Shown in pieces: positions 8,858-17,835 of a stretch of DNA of 32,836 bases (the first letter of the stretch is position 1; every line of letters starts with the position of its first letter). The notes beneath the pieces are model-generated. The model was not told where the DNA came from and ran no database searches. It saw nothing but the letters and a program-made list of their open reading frames with translations. The stretch is from NCBI GenBank assembly GCA_947492135.1, contig CANLQR010000021.1:1-32836 (forward strand), written 5' to 3'. The stretch comes from Deltaproteobacteria bacterium. Its GTDB lineage: Bacteria > Myxococcota_A > Polyangia > Nannocystales > Nannocystaceae. A program made the position numbers and the translations under genes.

Positions 8858-10552
8858 TCAGGGCTCGAGCCAGAACACGGTGATCCCCTCGGCTTCGTCG
8901 CGGAACGCCGGGAGGATCGCCAGCCGCTGGCGCCGCGCCTCGTCGATACCGGTCAAAGGGCCACCATCAGGTGCAACGAGGTAGCGGGTGCCGTGCCGGC
9001 GTAGCGCCACCACACCGCGACCCTGCGGGAGCATCCGCGCCGCCCGCGAGGTGCGATTGTGCTCGGCCGGGAAGAAGCTCGAGTAGCCGTTCACCAGCGG
9101 GTGGCGGTGCTCGAGTCCCAGGACCATCGCGGCCGCGGTGTCCTCGTGGTCGCACACCTCGGCGGTCGCGGCGAACGGGATCCAGGCGATCGCGGCGCCA
9201 GGCTCGGCCTCGTCACGCAACCACCGGACCCACGCGGCGTCGGGATCAGGCAGCGGAGTCCACCGCGGTGGCGGCGGCACCAGCTCGACGAGCATCACGA
9301 CCGCACACGCGATCACCAACCACGGACGGCGGCGCAGCGCGCGGACGCGGACCTGTAGCGCCCGAAGGCCGAGCACCGCGAGCACCACGACACCGAGCTG
9401 CGCGAGCACGACCGCGCGGAACACCGCACGGATCTGCCCATATCCCGGCACGTGATCGGCGAGCCACTCGCTGGGTTCGAAGCCAAGGACCTGGATCCGC
9501 GAGGCGAACGCCAGGATCAACGCACCTGCGACGAGCGTCATCAGCATCGCGGCCTGCCGACGCGAGCGTCGCCGCGAGAGGCCCACCGCGAGTCCGACGG
9601 CGGCCATCGCCACCCGCACCACGCCAGGTACGAACGCACGGTCCCCGGGTCGCTCGGCGACCATCGACGCAGGCAGTGGCAGCAGCTCCGGCCACGGGGT
9701 TCGCAGCAGCGCCGCGGGCCGAGCCCCACCGCGATCCTGACTGCGATCGTCGCGGCGCAGGCCCAGCGCATCGAGCGTGGCACGCTGCGGCAGCACCACC
9801 GGGGCCGCACCTGCCGCGGCGATCGTGATCGCCAGCACCGCCTGCGTCAGCGTGCGCAGGCCGAAATGATCGGCTCGCAAGAACCAAGCCGCGCACGGGA
9901 TCACCAGCAGCGCAGTCGCGAGCGCGAGCTGCCCGCAGCACGCGATGCTCACCGCCGTTGCCAGGCCGAGTTCGGCGGCCGCCCGCCAGCCTCCCCGAGG
10001 ACCGCGCGCGCGGAGCAAGTCGACCGCTGCTGTCAGCATCCACACCATCGGCCACAGCACCACCAGCGGTAGCACCCCTAGCTCTTGGTGCACGAACGGC
10101 AACATCGACGCGATGGCCCCGCCGACCGTCGCGAGTGGATGTCCCGCGCGCAGGCGTAGCAGCCATCGACGCACGAACCATCCATTGGCGACCAGCGTGG
10201 CGACCAGCGCGAGGTTGATGCATGCCGCCAGCGGCAGACCCACGGCGTGGGCGGGCCACGTCATCAGCGCAAGAAACGGCATCGACTCGGACAACGCGAA
10301 GGCCCCCGCGGTGGGGTGAAAAATCGGGGCGTCCCAGTAGCCCGCGCCGAACTCGTCGATCCGTGAGTGGCCCCAACCGATCGCCCATGCCAAGGCGAAC
10401 GGCACGGTGTCACACGGCTCTGTGCCCGCTGCGATCTCACGGCTGAGCTGGCCCATCGGTGGGCGCAGCACCAGGGTGCTGATCGCGAGGTAGCCCACGC
10501 CGACCGCGAACCCGCGCGTACCCGGCTCGCTGGGTCTCCCCACCGGGCACAC
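8858..10552 (-). CDS. Polytopic membrane protein, GT-C glycosyltransferase-like
   Basis: A 564-residue protein with about ten hydrophobic spans (for example FLALMTWPAHAVGLPLAAC, LGVLPLVVLWPMVWMLTAA, VVLAQLGVVVLAVLGLRAL). A soluble C-terminal part contains the motif WIPFAATAEVC and ends in VFWLEP. The early loop with an acidic/aromatic segment (GAGYWDAPIFHPT) and the late GYGQIRAVFRAVVLAQ segment resemble membrane glycosyltransferases of the GT-C fold (PMT/YfhO-like). Such proteins transfer sugars from lipid-linked donors at the outer face of the inner membrane. The start is GTG at 10552. I cannot identify a donor or acceptor. The gene is the last-but-one of four minus-strand genes, 111 bases after the response regulator. 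Confidence 0.6.
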   Translation of the reverse strand: MCPVGRPSEPGTRGFAVGVGYLAISTLVLRPPMGQLSREIAAGTEPCDTVPFALAWAIGWGHSRIDEFGAGYWDAPIFHPTAGAFALSESMPFLALMTWPAHAVGLPLAACINLALVATLVANGWFVRRWLLRLRAGHPLATVGGAIASMLPFVHQELGVLPLVVLWPMVWMLTAAVDLLRARGPRGGWRAAAELGLATAVSIACCGQLALATALLVIPCAAWFLRADHFGLRTLTQAVLAITIAAAGAAPVVLPQRATLDALGLRRDDRSQDRGGARPAALLRTPWPELLPLPASMVAERPGDRAFVPGVVRVAMAAVGLAVGLSRRRSRRQAAMLMTLVAGALILAFASRIQVLGFEPSEWLADHVPGYGQIRAVFRAVVLAQLGVVVLAVLGLRALQVRVRALRRRPWLVIACAVVMLVELVPPPPRWTPLPDPDAAWVRWLRDEAEPGAAIAWIPFAATAEVCDHEDTAAAMVLGLEHRHPLVNGYSSFFPAEHNRTSRAARMLPQGRGVVALRRHGTRYLVAPDGGPLTGIDEARRQRLAILPAFRDEAEGITVFWLEP

Positions 10553-10630
10553 GATAGCAAGGAGCCGCGGTTTGCGTAGGCCTGCTGCGGACGAGCGACT
10601 AAAGCCGGACAGCGGCGGCTCCGATCTTCC

Positions 10631-10670
10631 TGGTCACCGCTGGTCACCGCTGGTCACCGCTGGTCACCGA
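10631..10670. repeat. Four tandem copies of a 10-bp unit
   Basis: The unit TGGTCACCGC is repeated four times (the last ends in GA). The end of the array overlaps the stop codon of the response-regulator gene (TCA at 10664-10666 on the plus strand). Each unit contains the palindrome GGTCACC or GGTGACC, so the array could also form alternative hairpins in the mRNA. Confidence 0.85.
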
Positions 10671-11197
10671 GGCTGCGGGTACTTCGAGAGCTTGTACTGC
10701 AGCGTCCGGCGATGGATGCCGAGCACCCGAGCAGCCTTCGAGATGTTGCCACCGCATTCCCGCAGGACGCGCTCGATGTGCTCCCACTCGATCCGCGCCA
10801 GCGACGGTGTCTCGAGCTGCAGGTCGGCTTCGTCGGACTCACTGCCGTCGCGCTCGAAGGCCGAGAGAATACGGTCGGCGTCGCAGGGCTTCACCAGGTA
10901 GTCGCGCGCGCCAAGCCGGATCGCCTCGACCGTGGTCGCGATGCTGAAAAATCCCGTGAGGATGACGATGGACGCATCGCGATGGAGCTCCAGTAACTCG
11001 CGAAGCACCCGAAGGCCGTGAATGCCGGGCATTCGGAGGTCGACGATGGCGCGTTCGATCGTCCGCTGCGCGGCGATGGCCAGCGCGCCGTCGTGGTCGG
11101 CGGCTTGCCACACCTCGATGCCACGATCGGCGAGCGCACGGGCGAGCCGCTCGCGGAACCGGTCGTCATCGTCCACCAACAGGATCGGCGGGCTCAT
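10664..11197 (-). CDS. regA: RegA/PrrA/ActR-type response regulator
   Basis: A 177-residue two-component response regulator. The receiver domain has the acidic pocket (LLVDDDD), the phospho-acceptor Asp53 in VDLRMPG and Lys103 in LVKPCDAD. A short linker leads to a Fis-type helix-turn-helix (about 137-172: GGNISKAARVLGIHRRTLQYKL). That short build, with HRRTLQ in the recognition helix, is the RegA/PrrA/ActR class that controls redox-dependent genes in proteobacteria. The frame is open upstream to 11581, but MSPPILLVDD at 11197 is the natural start. Its ATG overlaps the kinase stop by 4 bases, so the pair is coupled. Symbol given by similarity only. Confidence 0.85.
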   Translation of the reverse strand: MSPPILLVDDDDRFRERLARALADRGIEVWQAADHDGALAIAAQRTIERAIVDLRMPGIHGLRVLRELLELHRDASIVILTGFFSIATTVEAIRLGARDYLVKPCDADRILSAFERDGSESDEADLQLETPSLARIEWEHIERVLRECGGNISKAARVLGIHRRTLQYKLSKYPQPR

Positions 11198-12546
11198 TGC
11201 GGCGCACCTCCTTGGAGGGCGAGTTGCGGCAGCGTCAAGATCGCCTCGGTACCACGCGACTCTCGGCGTCGCAGCACCAGGCTTCCGCCGAGGCTCTCGG
11301 CATACGAGCGCGCGATGAACAAGCCCAGGCCCAGGCCGGCACCGGGCTCTTTGGTCGTGTAGAAGGGCTCGCCGGCGCGCTCGAGGTCCTCTGGGCCCAG
11401 GCCGGGGCCGCCATCGCGCACCGTCAGCGTCAGCGAGGCGGGCGCCGCGACGAGATCGATCTCGACCGGCCCATCGTCGGGCGACGATGCGTCGAGTGCA
11501 TTTTTCACCAGCGTCGCGACCGCGCGCGCAACCCCCTCGCGCGGACAGTGGATCACCGCATCGCGGGGGTTCGCGGTGCAACGCACGCGGCCTGCGAGTT
11601 CGGCGTTGAAGCGGCCGAGGATCGCGTCGAAGAGTTCAGTGACCGCAACGCTTGCGACCCGAAGATCCTCGAGCGGGGTCTGGGCGGCCATGCCGCCGAT
11701 GATCAAGCGGCAGCGCTCGACCTCGGCGGCGATCAGCCGCGCGTCAGCGATGGTGTCGCCGCCGACGGCGCCGCGCAGCAGCGCGAGTTCCAGCTCACGG
11801 GCGGCAACCGCAATCGTCCCCAGCGGGGTGCCCAGTTCGTGGGCGGCGCCGGCGGCCAGCGCCGCGAGCGAGGCCAAGCGCGCTCGCGAGGCATCCCGCT
11901 CGCGCAACTGGGCGATCTGCTCGCGCTGCGCTGCAATCGTCAGAGAAATCTTGCGCACAAAATAGGCGATCACCGCGGCGGCCAACGCAAAGGCGATCCA
12001 CATGCCGCGCAGGTGGCCAGCAAGCATCGCGGTGTGTCCCGCGTGACCGGTGTGGCCCGCGTGCTCCCCGTCGCCCTCCGGCAAGAGAAACAGCGACGCG
12101 AACCCCAGGGCCGACAACATCGTGATCCACGCGGTCGATCGGGTCTCGAGCACCATTGCCGCGAGGACGATCTGCACGATGTAGAAAATCGTGAATGGAT
12201 TCGTAGGGCCGCCCGACGCGGCAAGCAGGCCTGTCAGCCCGAGCGTGTCGAGCGTGAGCACGGCGACCGTGAGTCTCGCGGCCTGGACGCGTACATCCTG
12301 GCGAGCCAGCCAGGCCATCAACACCAGGTTGGACAGCACGACCACCGCGACAATCGGAGCCACGATCAACCAGGGAATTGCGGCGCCTAGCTCGCGATCG
12401 TAGAGCACCAGCGCGAGCAGTTGGCTCGCGATTGCGAGCCAACGCAGCCGTACGAGCCACGGGAGTGTCGCGCGCGATTCGATCCCTCCAGACACGTCCG
12501 GGGAGTGCCTGCGCGCGGCCGGTGTGTCAAGAACCGGAGCCGTCAT
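11194..12546 (-). CDS. regB: RegB/PrrB-type redox sensor histidine kinase
   Basis: A 450-residue kinase with six predicted membrane spans in the first 200 residues, then an H-box with His236 (AAHELGTPLGTI), an N-box (LVKNALDAS) and G-boxes (DGGPGLG, GAGLGLGLF). The quinone-site motif GGxxNPF of RegB appears as GGPTNPF (112-118). A cysteine in the dimerisation helix (Cys279, VERCRLII) sits where RegB carries its redox-active Cys. A His-rich loop between the last two spans (EHAGHTGHAGHTAMLAGH, 161-178) could bind metal. The open frame extends to 12852, but the start is placed at the second of two adjacent ATGs behind GGAGG; 12549 is an alternative. Likely senses quinone or oxygen state and phosphorylates the coupled regulator. 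Confidence 0.85.
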   Translation of the reverse strand: MTAPVLDTPAARRHSPDVSGGIESRATLPWLVRLRWLAIASQLLALVLYDRELGAAIPWLIVAPIVAVVVLSNLVLMAWLARQDVRVQAARLTVAVLTLDTLGLTGLLAASGGPTNPFTIFYIVQIVLAAMVLETRSTAWITMLSALGFASLFLLPEGDGEHAGHTGHAGHTAMLAGHLRGMWIAFALAAAVIAYFVRKISLTIAAQREQIAQLRERDASRARLASLAALAAGAAHELGTPLGTIAVAARELELALLRGAVGGDTIADARLIAAEVERCRLIIGGMAAQTPLEDLRVASVAVTELFDAILGRFNAELAGRVRCTANPRDAVIHCPREGVARAVATLVKNALDASSPDDGPVEIDLVAAPASLTLTVRDGGPGLGPEDLERAGEPFYTTKEPGAGLGLGLFIARSYAESLGGSLVLRRRESRGTEAILTLPQLALQGGAPQ

Positions 12547-12627
12547 CATCCTCCATGCGAAAAACCACCACACCTCGCCGCGAACGTTGCAGCCACGCCG
12601 ACACCAGACCGTGCTATCCCGTTTCAG

Positions 12628-13545
12628 GTGCGAACCGGAAACTCGTCGAGACGAAGGCGAGCCACGCGCGGTGTCCTCCTCGGACTGCTGTTGGGCCTGT
12701 CCATGGGCTCGTGCGAACGCGATGGCGATGGCGAGGCGCCATGGATGCCCGATCCTCAGCTGTGCGAGTCCCCCGAGGCACTGTCCGTCTTCGAGCGTCG
12801 CATCGCGCCGCTGCTCGCGGACGACGACCCGTCGACCTGCAATCAGTGTCACCTTGCCGGCGTCGATCTCGGGCTATTCGCCCAGGCCGACGAGTGCCAG
12901 ACCATGGCGTGCATGGTCGACGAGGGCATCGTCGATCTCGACAGCCCCGACGACAGCCTGGTGCTGTCCTGGATCGAGCGCGCCACGCCCGAGAGTTCGC
13001 TGATCACCGCCAGCGTCATCGAGGACGAGCGCGATGGCGTGCTGGAGTGGATCCACTATCACGCCTCGTGTCCCGAGGCTTGTCCCGAGTTCGAGAGTCC
13101 GTGCGGCGCGGGTCCGCTGGCGGGAGAATGTGAGATCCCCGCGAGCGGCCATGATCTGCCGGCGCGGCCATTCGACGATCCGGGCGACTGCAGCGATCGC
13201 ACGCTCGAGCTCGCGTTTGCCGAGCAGGTCTACTCGTGGCGCGGTCGCTGCTATCCCTGCCACTTCAGCGACCAGGACGGCGGTCCCGAAGACGCGCCGC
13301 GGTGGATCGTCGAGGGTGATTGCAATGCCGCGTCGCTCGCGACGATGCGCCATGTCATCAACGATGGCCTGATCGACATCGACTCCCCGCAACAAAGCCT
13401 GCTGCTGCGCAAGCCCCTCGCCGAGGACGCCGGCGGCGTCGAGCACGGCGGCTCCGACAAGTTCCTCGACACCAACGATAGCGCCTACCGCGACTACCTG
13501 GCTTGGATCGAAAGATACGCCCGATGCACGACCGACGCCCGATGA
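12628..13545 (+). CDS. Diheme c-type cytochrome-like lipoprotein
   Basis: A 305-residue predicted lipoprotein: Arg-rich start (SSRRRRATRG), hydrophobic core and lipobox SMGSC (Cys29). Two heme c motifs are present, CNQCH (71-75) and CYPCH (208-212), each in a similar context with a following acidic segment and a downstream hydrophobic helix. This suggests two related cytochrome halves (VDEGIVDLDSPDDSLVLSW near the first; INDGLIDIDSPQQSLLLRK near the second). The duplicated phrase GxxDxDSPxxSLxL supports an internal duplication. The start is a GTG at 12628; the longer upstream frame overlaps the kinase gene and is not credible. The gene is divergent from the RegB/RegA-like operon with 81 bases between, so it is a natural target of that regulator (inference). 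Confidence 0.75.
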   Translation: MRTGNSSRRRRATRGVLLGLLLGLSMGSCERDGDGEAPWMPDPQLCESPEALSVFERRIAPLLADDDPSTCNQCHLAGVDLGLFAQADECQTMACMVDEGIVDLDSPDDSLVLSWIERATPESSLITASVIEDERDGVLEWIHYHASCPEACPEFESPCGAGPLAGECEIPASGHDLPARPFDDPGDCSDRTLELAFAEQVYSWRGRCYPCHFSDQDGGPEDAPRWIVEGDCNAASLATMRHVINDGLIDIDSPQQSLLLRKPLAEDAGGVEHGGSDKFLDTNDSAYRDYLAWIERYARCTTDAR

Positions 13546-13642
13546 GCCGTCCACCCGCGTTTGCGCCCTGACGCACTGCATCCTTCGATCCCGCGATCCC
13601 TCACACGGTCGTGTTGCCGAGGCGTGCTAAGGACGCGGCACC

Positions 13643-15097
13643 ATGTGTGGCTTCGTCGGTATCGTCGCGTCCACCCAAGTCGCTCCCGAGCTCCACATCG
13701 CACTGCAGGCGCTGCAGCACCGTGGTCAGGACTGCGCTGGTATCGCCACGATGCGAGCCGACGGCCACGAGTTCTTCGCGCATCGCGGACTCGGGCAGGT
13801 GCCCCAGGCAATCCCCGCTGAGGCGCTCGCGACCCTCGACGGTCCGCTGGGCATCGGCCACGTCCGCTACCCGACCATCGGCCGCGGCCTGCTCCGCGAC
13901 GCCCAGCCGTTCTTCTTCCGCCAGCCCGGCGTGTTGATGGCGCACAACGGCAACGTCACCAACTATCAAGAGCTACGCGACTCGTTGCGCGAGCGATCGA
14001 TCCACCTGTTGTCGCAGTGCGACGTCGAGCCGGTGATGTGCGAGTTCGCCGACGCGCTCAACCTGGCGCGACGCACGGCCCACACCATCGACGACGCGAT
14101 GCAGGCATTGCGCGAGGTCAGGCGCAGGGTCCAAGGCAGCTACTCGATCGTCGCGGGGCTCATGCTCGACGGACGTCCGACGTTGATGGTGTTTCGCGAC
14201 CCTAACGGGATCCGTCCGGCGGTCCTCGGGCAACGCGGCAGCGGCGAGGAGCGGGCGTGGATCTGCGCCAGCGAGACCGTCGCACTCGATGTTCTGGGCT
14301 TCGAGCGAGTCGAAGAGCCGAGCCCCGGCGAAGCGTTGTTCCTGCGCGCCGGCGATCCGCCGATTCGCCACGCGATCGACCAGGCCCAGCGGGCGCCCTG
14401 CGTATTCGAGCACATCTACTTCGCGCGACCCGACTCGATGATCGACGAACGCGGCGTGTATCAGTCGCGGCTCGCGCTGGGCCAAGCGCTCGCCGAGCGG
14501 ATCGCCAGCAAGGGCATCGCGGCCGACGTCGTCGTCCCGGTGCCCGACACCGCGCGGCCGGCTGCGGCGGCGATCGCCGAGGCGCTCGGACTGCCCGTGC
14601 GCGAGGGTTTCATCAAGAACCGCTATAGCGGCCGGACGTTCATCATGCCCGACGCGCTGACCCGGATTTCGGCGTTGCGGCTCAAGCTGAACCCGCTGCG
14701 CTCCGAGATCGTCGGCCGACGGGTGTTGCTCGTGGATGACTCGATCGTCCGCGGCACCACGCTCAAGCGGGTCAACGCCCTGCTGCGCGACGCCGGAGCA
14801 GCCGAGGTCCACCTGGCGATCCACGCGCCGCCAGTGCTGCATCCCTGCTTCTACGGCATCGACATGTCGACCGAAGAGGAACTCTTCGCACGCCGCTTCC
14901 CCGGCGACCTCGACGCGCTCGAGCAGCAGGCCGCCGCCGCCCTCGAGGTCGAATCACTCACGTACCTGCCGATCGAGGCGATGAATCGCGCGCTGCCGGG
15001 ACCGCGCTGCGCCGCCTGCTTCGACGGCCGCTATCCCCAGCAGGTCGACCGCGACCAGCGGCAGAGCATCGTCGAAGATCGCCGCCAGCGCGATTAG
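13643..15097 (+). CDS. purF: Amidophosphoribosyltransferase (purine synthesis, first step)
   Basis: Transfers the amide nitrogen of glutamine to PRPP, giving 5-phosphoribosylamine. The protein has 484 residues. It opens MCGFVGIVAS, so the N-terminal nucleophile Cys is residue 2 with no propeptide. Glutaminase features are ALQHRGQDCAGI and MAHNGNVTNY. The phosphoribosyl-transferase half has KNRYSGRTFI and the PRPP loop VLLVDDSIVRGTT (about 360-372). Cysteines of the [4Fe-4S] type enzyme (Bacillus class) are all present: APCVFEHIYFARPDS, HPCFYGID and CAACFDGRYP. An AAGGAC element stands 8 bases before the ATG. It lies alone among unrelated genes, not in a pur operon. Confidence 0.97.
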   Translation: MCGFVGIVASTQVAPELHIALQALQHRGQDCAGIATMRADGHEFFAHRGLGQVPQAIPAEALATLDGPLGIGHVRYPTIGRGLLRDAQPFFFRQPGVLMAHNGNVTNYQELRDSLRERSIHLLSQCDVEPVMCEFADALNLARRTAHTIDDAMQALREVRRRVQGSYSIVAGLMLDGRPTLMVFRDPNGIRPAVLGQRGSGEERAWICASETVALDVLGFERVEEPSPGEALFLRAGDPPIRHAIDQAQRAPCVFEHIYFARPDSMIDERGVYQSRLALGQALAERIASKGIAADVVVPVPDTARPAAAAIAEALGLPVREGFIKNRYSGRTFIMPDALTRISALRLKLNPLRSEIVGRRVLLVDDSIVRGTTLKRVNALLRDAGAAEVHLAIHAPPVLHPCFYGIDMSTEEELFARRFPGDLDALEQQAAAALEVESLTYLPIEAMNRALPGPRCAACFDGRYPQQVDRDQRQSIVEDRRQRD

Positions 15098-15174
15098 TCC
15101 GCGGCCGCCAGCCCTACCAGCCCCGCTGGCCCCGCCATCAGTGCTGCGCCTGGGCTCGTGCTAGCCTCCTCGAC

Positions 15175-17835
15175 TTGGCTGGGTCGCCTGCGTCGCGCCG
15201 CGTTGCCCTCCCGCTGCTCTTGCTCGGGTTCGGGCTCGGGCTCGCCTGCACGCCGCGCTGTGGCTGCGACACGGAGCACGGGCGACCCGGGGCGATCGAC
15301 AACCGGGACTTCGGCGATGCGGTGATCGCCGACCCGCAGTGGTCGGTCTCGGTCGGCGAAGGCGGTGGGATTCGCGTGCGCTACAACCACGTCGACGTGA
15401 TTGTCGGCGGTCTGGCCTTCGCCGGCGGCAGCGGTCCGCTCGTCGCGACCCCCGCGCCCACGGTTTTCGACGGCGACGAGGTGGGGTTTTCCAGCGAAGT
15501 GCTGGCACTGCGCGTCCGCGTCCGCGGAGCCTCCCGACCCGAACCCAACGGCGTCGCTGTCGAGTACGTCTTCGAGGCCGACGCCGACGTGGATGACGTC
15601 CTCGGAGGTGGTCTCGAGTTCACGCTCCGCAACGAGCCTCGGGTCTTCGGCAAGCGCGCGGCCGATCCGGTCATGCTCGACGACGACAAGGGGTTCGTCT
15701 GGGACACGGGTCGCGGCGAGCTGCGGTTCGAGTTCGACACGCCGTTGGCCAAGGTGGCGTTCGTGCCCCGTGGTTCCGGCGGCGTCATGCGTTGCGGCTT
15801 CTACGCCGACGAACTCGAGGCCGGTACGCGGACGATCCGCCTGCGCGTCCGGCTTCCGGACGGCGGCATCCACCGCCGCTCCGTGTTCGCGTCGTACGCC
15901 GCACCCGACCCGGGCTGGCACGCGGACACCATGCCGTGGACGGACGTGCCGGTGGATCTATCGTTCCTCAACGCCGACGATCGGCCCGCGGGTCGCCACG
16001 GACCGGTGCGCGTCGAAGGTGAAGGCTTCGTGCGTGGCGACGGCGCGCCCTTGCGCCTGTGGGGCACCAACGTCGTCGGCTACGCGATTTTTTCGCAGGA
16101 TGATGCCGCGATCGTTGCACAAGCGCGGCGACTCGCCGCGTTCGGCTTCAACCTGGTGCGGCTCCACCACCACGACTCCGTGTGGGTTCGCCACAACGTG
16201 TTCGGCAAGCGCGCTCGGGGCACCAGAGTCCTCGACGTCGAGGCGCTCGAGCGGCTGGATCGATGGGTCGCCGCGCTGCAAGCCGAAGGGATCTACGTGT
16301 GGCTCGACTTGCACGTGGGTCGCACCTTCACAAGCGAGGACGGCGTCGACGCCTTCGACGAACTCGAGCGGGGAGACCCCCGCGGCTTCAATTTCGTGAA
16401 CCCGTCGATTGTCGCGCACATGAAGGAGTTCGCGCGAGCGTACCTCGAGCACGAGAATCATCTCACGCACCGACGATACGGGGACGACCCGGGCATCCTC
16501 GGCGTTCTGGTGACGAACGAGAACGATATCGTCCATCACTTCGGCAACCGGATGGCCGCCAAGGAGCGTCGGCCGCGACACCAGGGCTGGCTCGACGATC
16601 AGGTCGACCTGGCGGCCGCACGCACGGGCCTCGACGTCCCGCGACCCATCGAGCCGTGGAAGCTGGGGGAAACCAAGATCGTGCTCGCCGACATCGAAGC
16701 CGGTTTCTTTCTCGATGCGATCGGCGATCTGCGATCCGCGGGCTACCGGGGCCCGATCGCCACGACCCAGCTGTGGGGCGACGAAAGCCTTTATGCGCTG
16801 CCATCGTTGACGACCGGCGATGTGATCGACGTCCACGCCTACGGTCACCCCGAGACCCTGTCGTCCAACGCCCATGTAGACGCGCACTTCTTGCACGCGG
16901 TCGGTACCGCCGCGGTCGCGGGCCTACCGACGATGGTCTCCGAGTGGAACATCCCGTGGCCGGCACGAGACCGCTTTGCGGGCCCGACACTGGTCGCGGC
17001 GACCGCAGCGTTGCAGCGGTGGGACGCGATGATGCTGTTCGCGTACGCCTCCAATCCGATCGAGCCACCGAGTAAGCCCGACAAGTGGCCGTCATGGGAC
17101 GATCCCTCCATCATGGCGATGATGCCTGCCGCCGCGCTGATGTTTCGACGCGGGGATGTGTCGGCGGCGAACGAACGGTTTGCGGTCGTGCTCGACCGCG
17201 CGGCTGTGTTCGAGCGCAGCAGCAACGCCCAGAACCTGGCGACGGTGCGCTCGCTGCTCGAGCGCAGCGAGGTGCGCGTGGTGCTGCCGGCGATGGCGGA
17301 GCTACCTTGGCTGCGTGGGACCGAGGTGCCCGAGGGCGCAACCGTGCTGACCGATCCCGACGACGACAGGCTCGAGGCGCAGGCTCAGGCGGTCGAATCG
17401 GACACCGGCGAGCTTCGCCGCGACTGGCGTGACGGGCTCCATACCGTTCGCACGCCCCGCAACAGCAGCGCCAGCGGCTGGCTCGGCGGTCGCTCGGTCG
17501 TGCTCGACGGCGTCAGCTTTGCCATGGACACCGCAAAGTGTGCCGTCGCGCTTTCGTCACTCGACGGCCAGCCGCTCGCCGAGTCGCAGGATCTGCTGCT
17601 CGCGAGCGTCGCCCAGGTGGCGCCGACAGCCGGCAACGCGCGGCCGCTGCTCTCCGAGCCGGTCCGCGGCACGGTCGCGTTTCGCTCGGCACACCGGTCA
17701 CTGCGCTGGCAGCCGCTCGGGGTCCACGCGGCTCGCGTCGCGGCCAAGACCACGGTCGCGGTCGACGGGGTGCATCGCTTCGTGTTCGACGGCGAGCCGG
17801 TGCACTTCTGGCGAGCGACGCCCGCCCCGCCGTGA
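15175..17835 (+). CDS. Glycoside hydrolase-like lipoprotein (clan A, GH5-type catalytic domain)
   Basis: An 886-residue predicted lipoprotein (LLLLGFGLGLAC lipobox) from a TTG at 15175; an internal TTG near 15199 is an alternative. Residues 30-260 look like beta-rich domains. From about 285 comes a TIM-barrel of the clan A/cellulase type: LWGTNVVGYAIF, GFNLVRLHHHDSVW, GIYVWLDLHVG, the acid/base Asn-Glu in LVTNENDI (Glu449) and the nucleophile in MVSEWNIPW (Glu590). About 200 further residues form a C-terminal beta domain. The substrate is unknown. The stop is 3 bases from the stop of an M49 peptidase remnant on the other strand, and the last 47 codons lie in the long direct repeat at the island boundary. 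Confidence 0.8.
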   Translation: MAGSPASRRVALPLLLLGFGLGLACTPRCGCDTEHGRPGAIDNRDFGDAVIADPQWSVSVGEGGGIRVRYNHVDVIVGGLAFAGGSGPLVATPAPTVFDGDEVGFSSEVLALRVRVRGASRPEPNGVAVEYVFEADADVDDVLGGGLEFTLRNEPRVFGKRAADPVMLDDDKGFVWDTGRGELRFEFDTPLAKVAFVPRGSGGVMRCGFYADELEAGTRTIRLRVRLPDGGIHRRSVFASYAAPDPGWHADTMPWTDVPVDLSFLNADDRPAGRHGPVRVEGEGFVRGDGAPLRLWGTNVVGYAIFSQDDAAIVAQARRLAAFGFNLVRLHHHDSVWVRHNVFGKRARGTRVLDVEALERLDRWVAALQAEGIYVWLDLHVGRTFTSEDGVDAFDELERGDPRGFNFVNPSIVAHMKEFARAYLEHENHLTHRRYGDDPGILGVLVTNENDIVHHFGNRMAAKERRPRHQGWLDDQVDLAAARTGLDVPRPIEPWKLGETKIVLADIEAGFFLDAIGDLRSAGYRGPIATTQLWGDESLYALPSLTTGDVIDVHAYGHPETLSSNAHVDAHFLHAVGTAAVAGLPTMVSEWNIPWPARDRFAGPTLVAATAALQRWDAMMLFAYASNPIEPPSKPDKWPSWDDPSIMAMMPAAALMFRRGDVSAANERFAVVLDRAAVFERSSNAQNLATVRSLLERSEVRVVLPAMAELPWLRGTEVPEGATVLTDPDDDRLEAQAQAVESDTGELRRDWRDGLHTVRTPRNSSASGWLGGRSVVLDGVSFAMDTAKCAVALSSLDGQPLAESQDLLLASVAQVAPTAGNARPLLSEPVRGTVAFRSAHRSLRWQPLGVHAARVAAKTTVAVDGVHRFVFDGEPVHFWRATPAPP

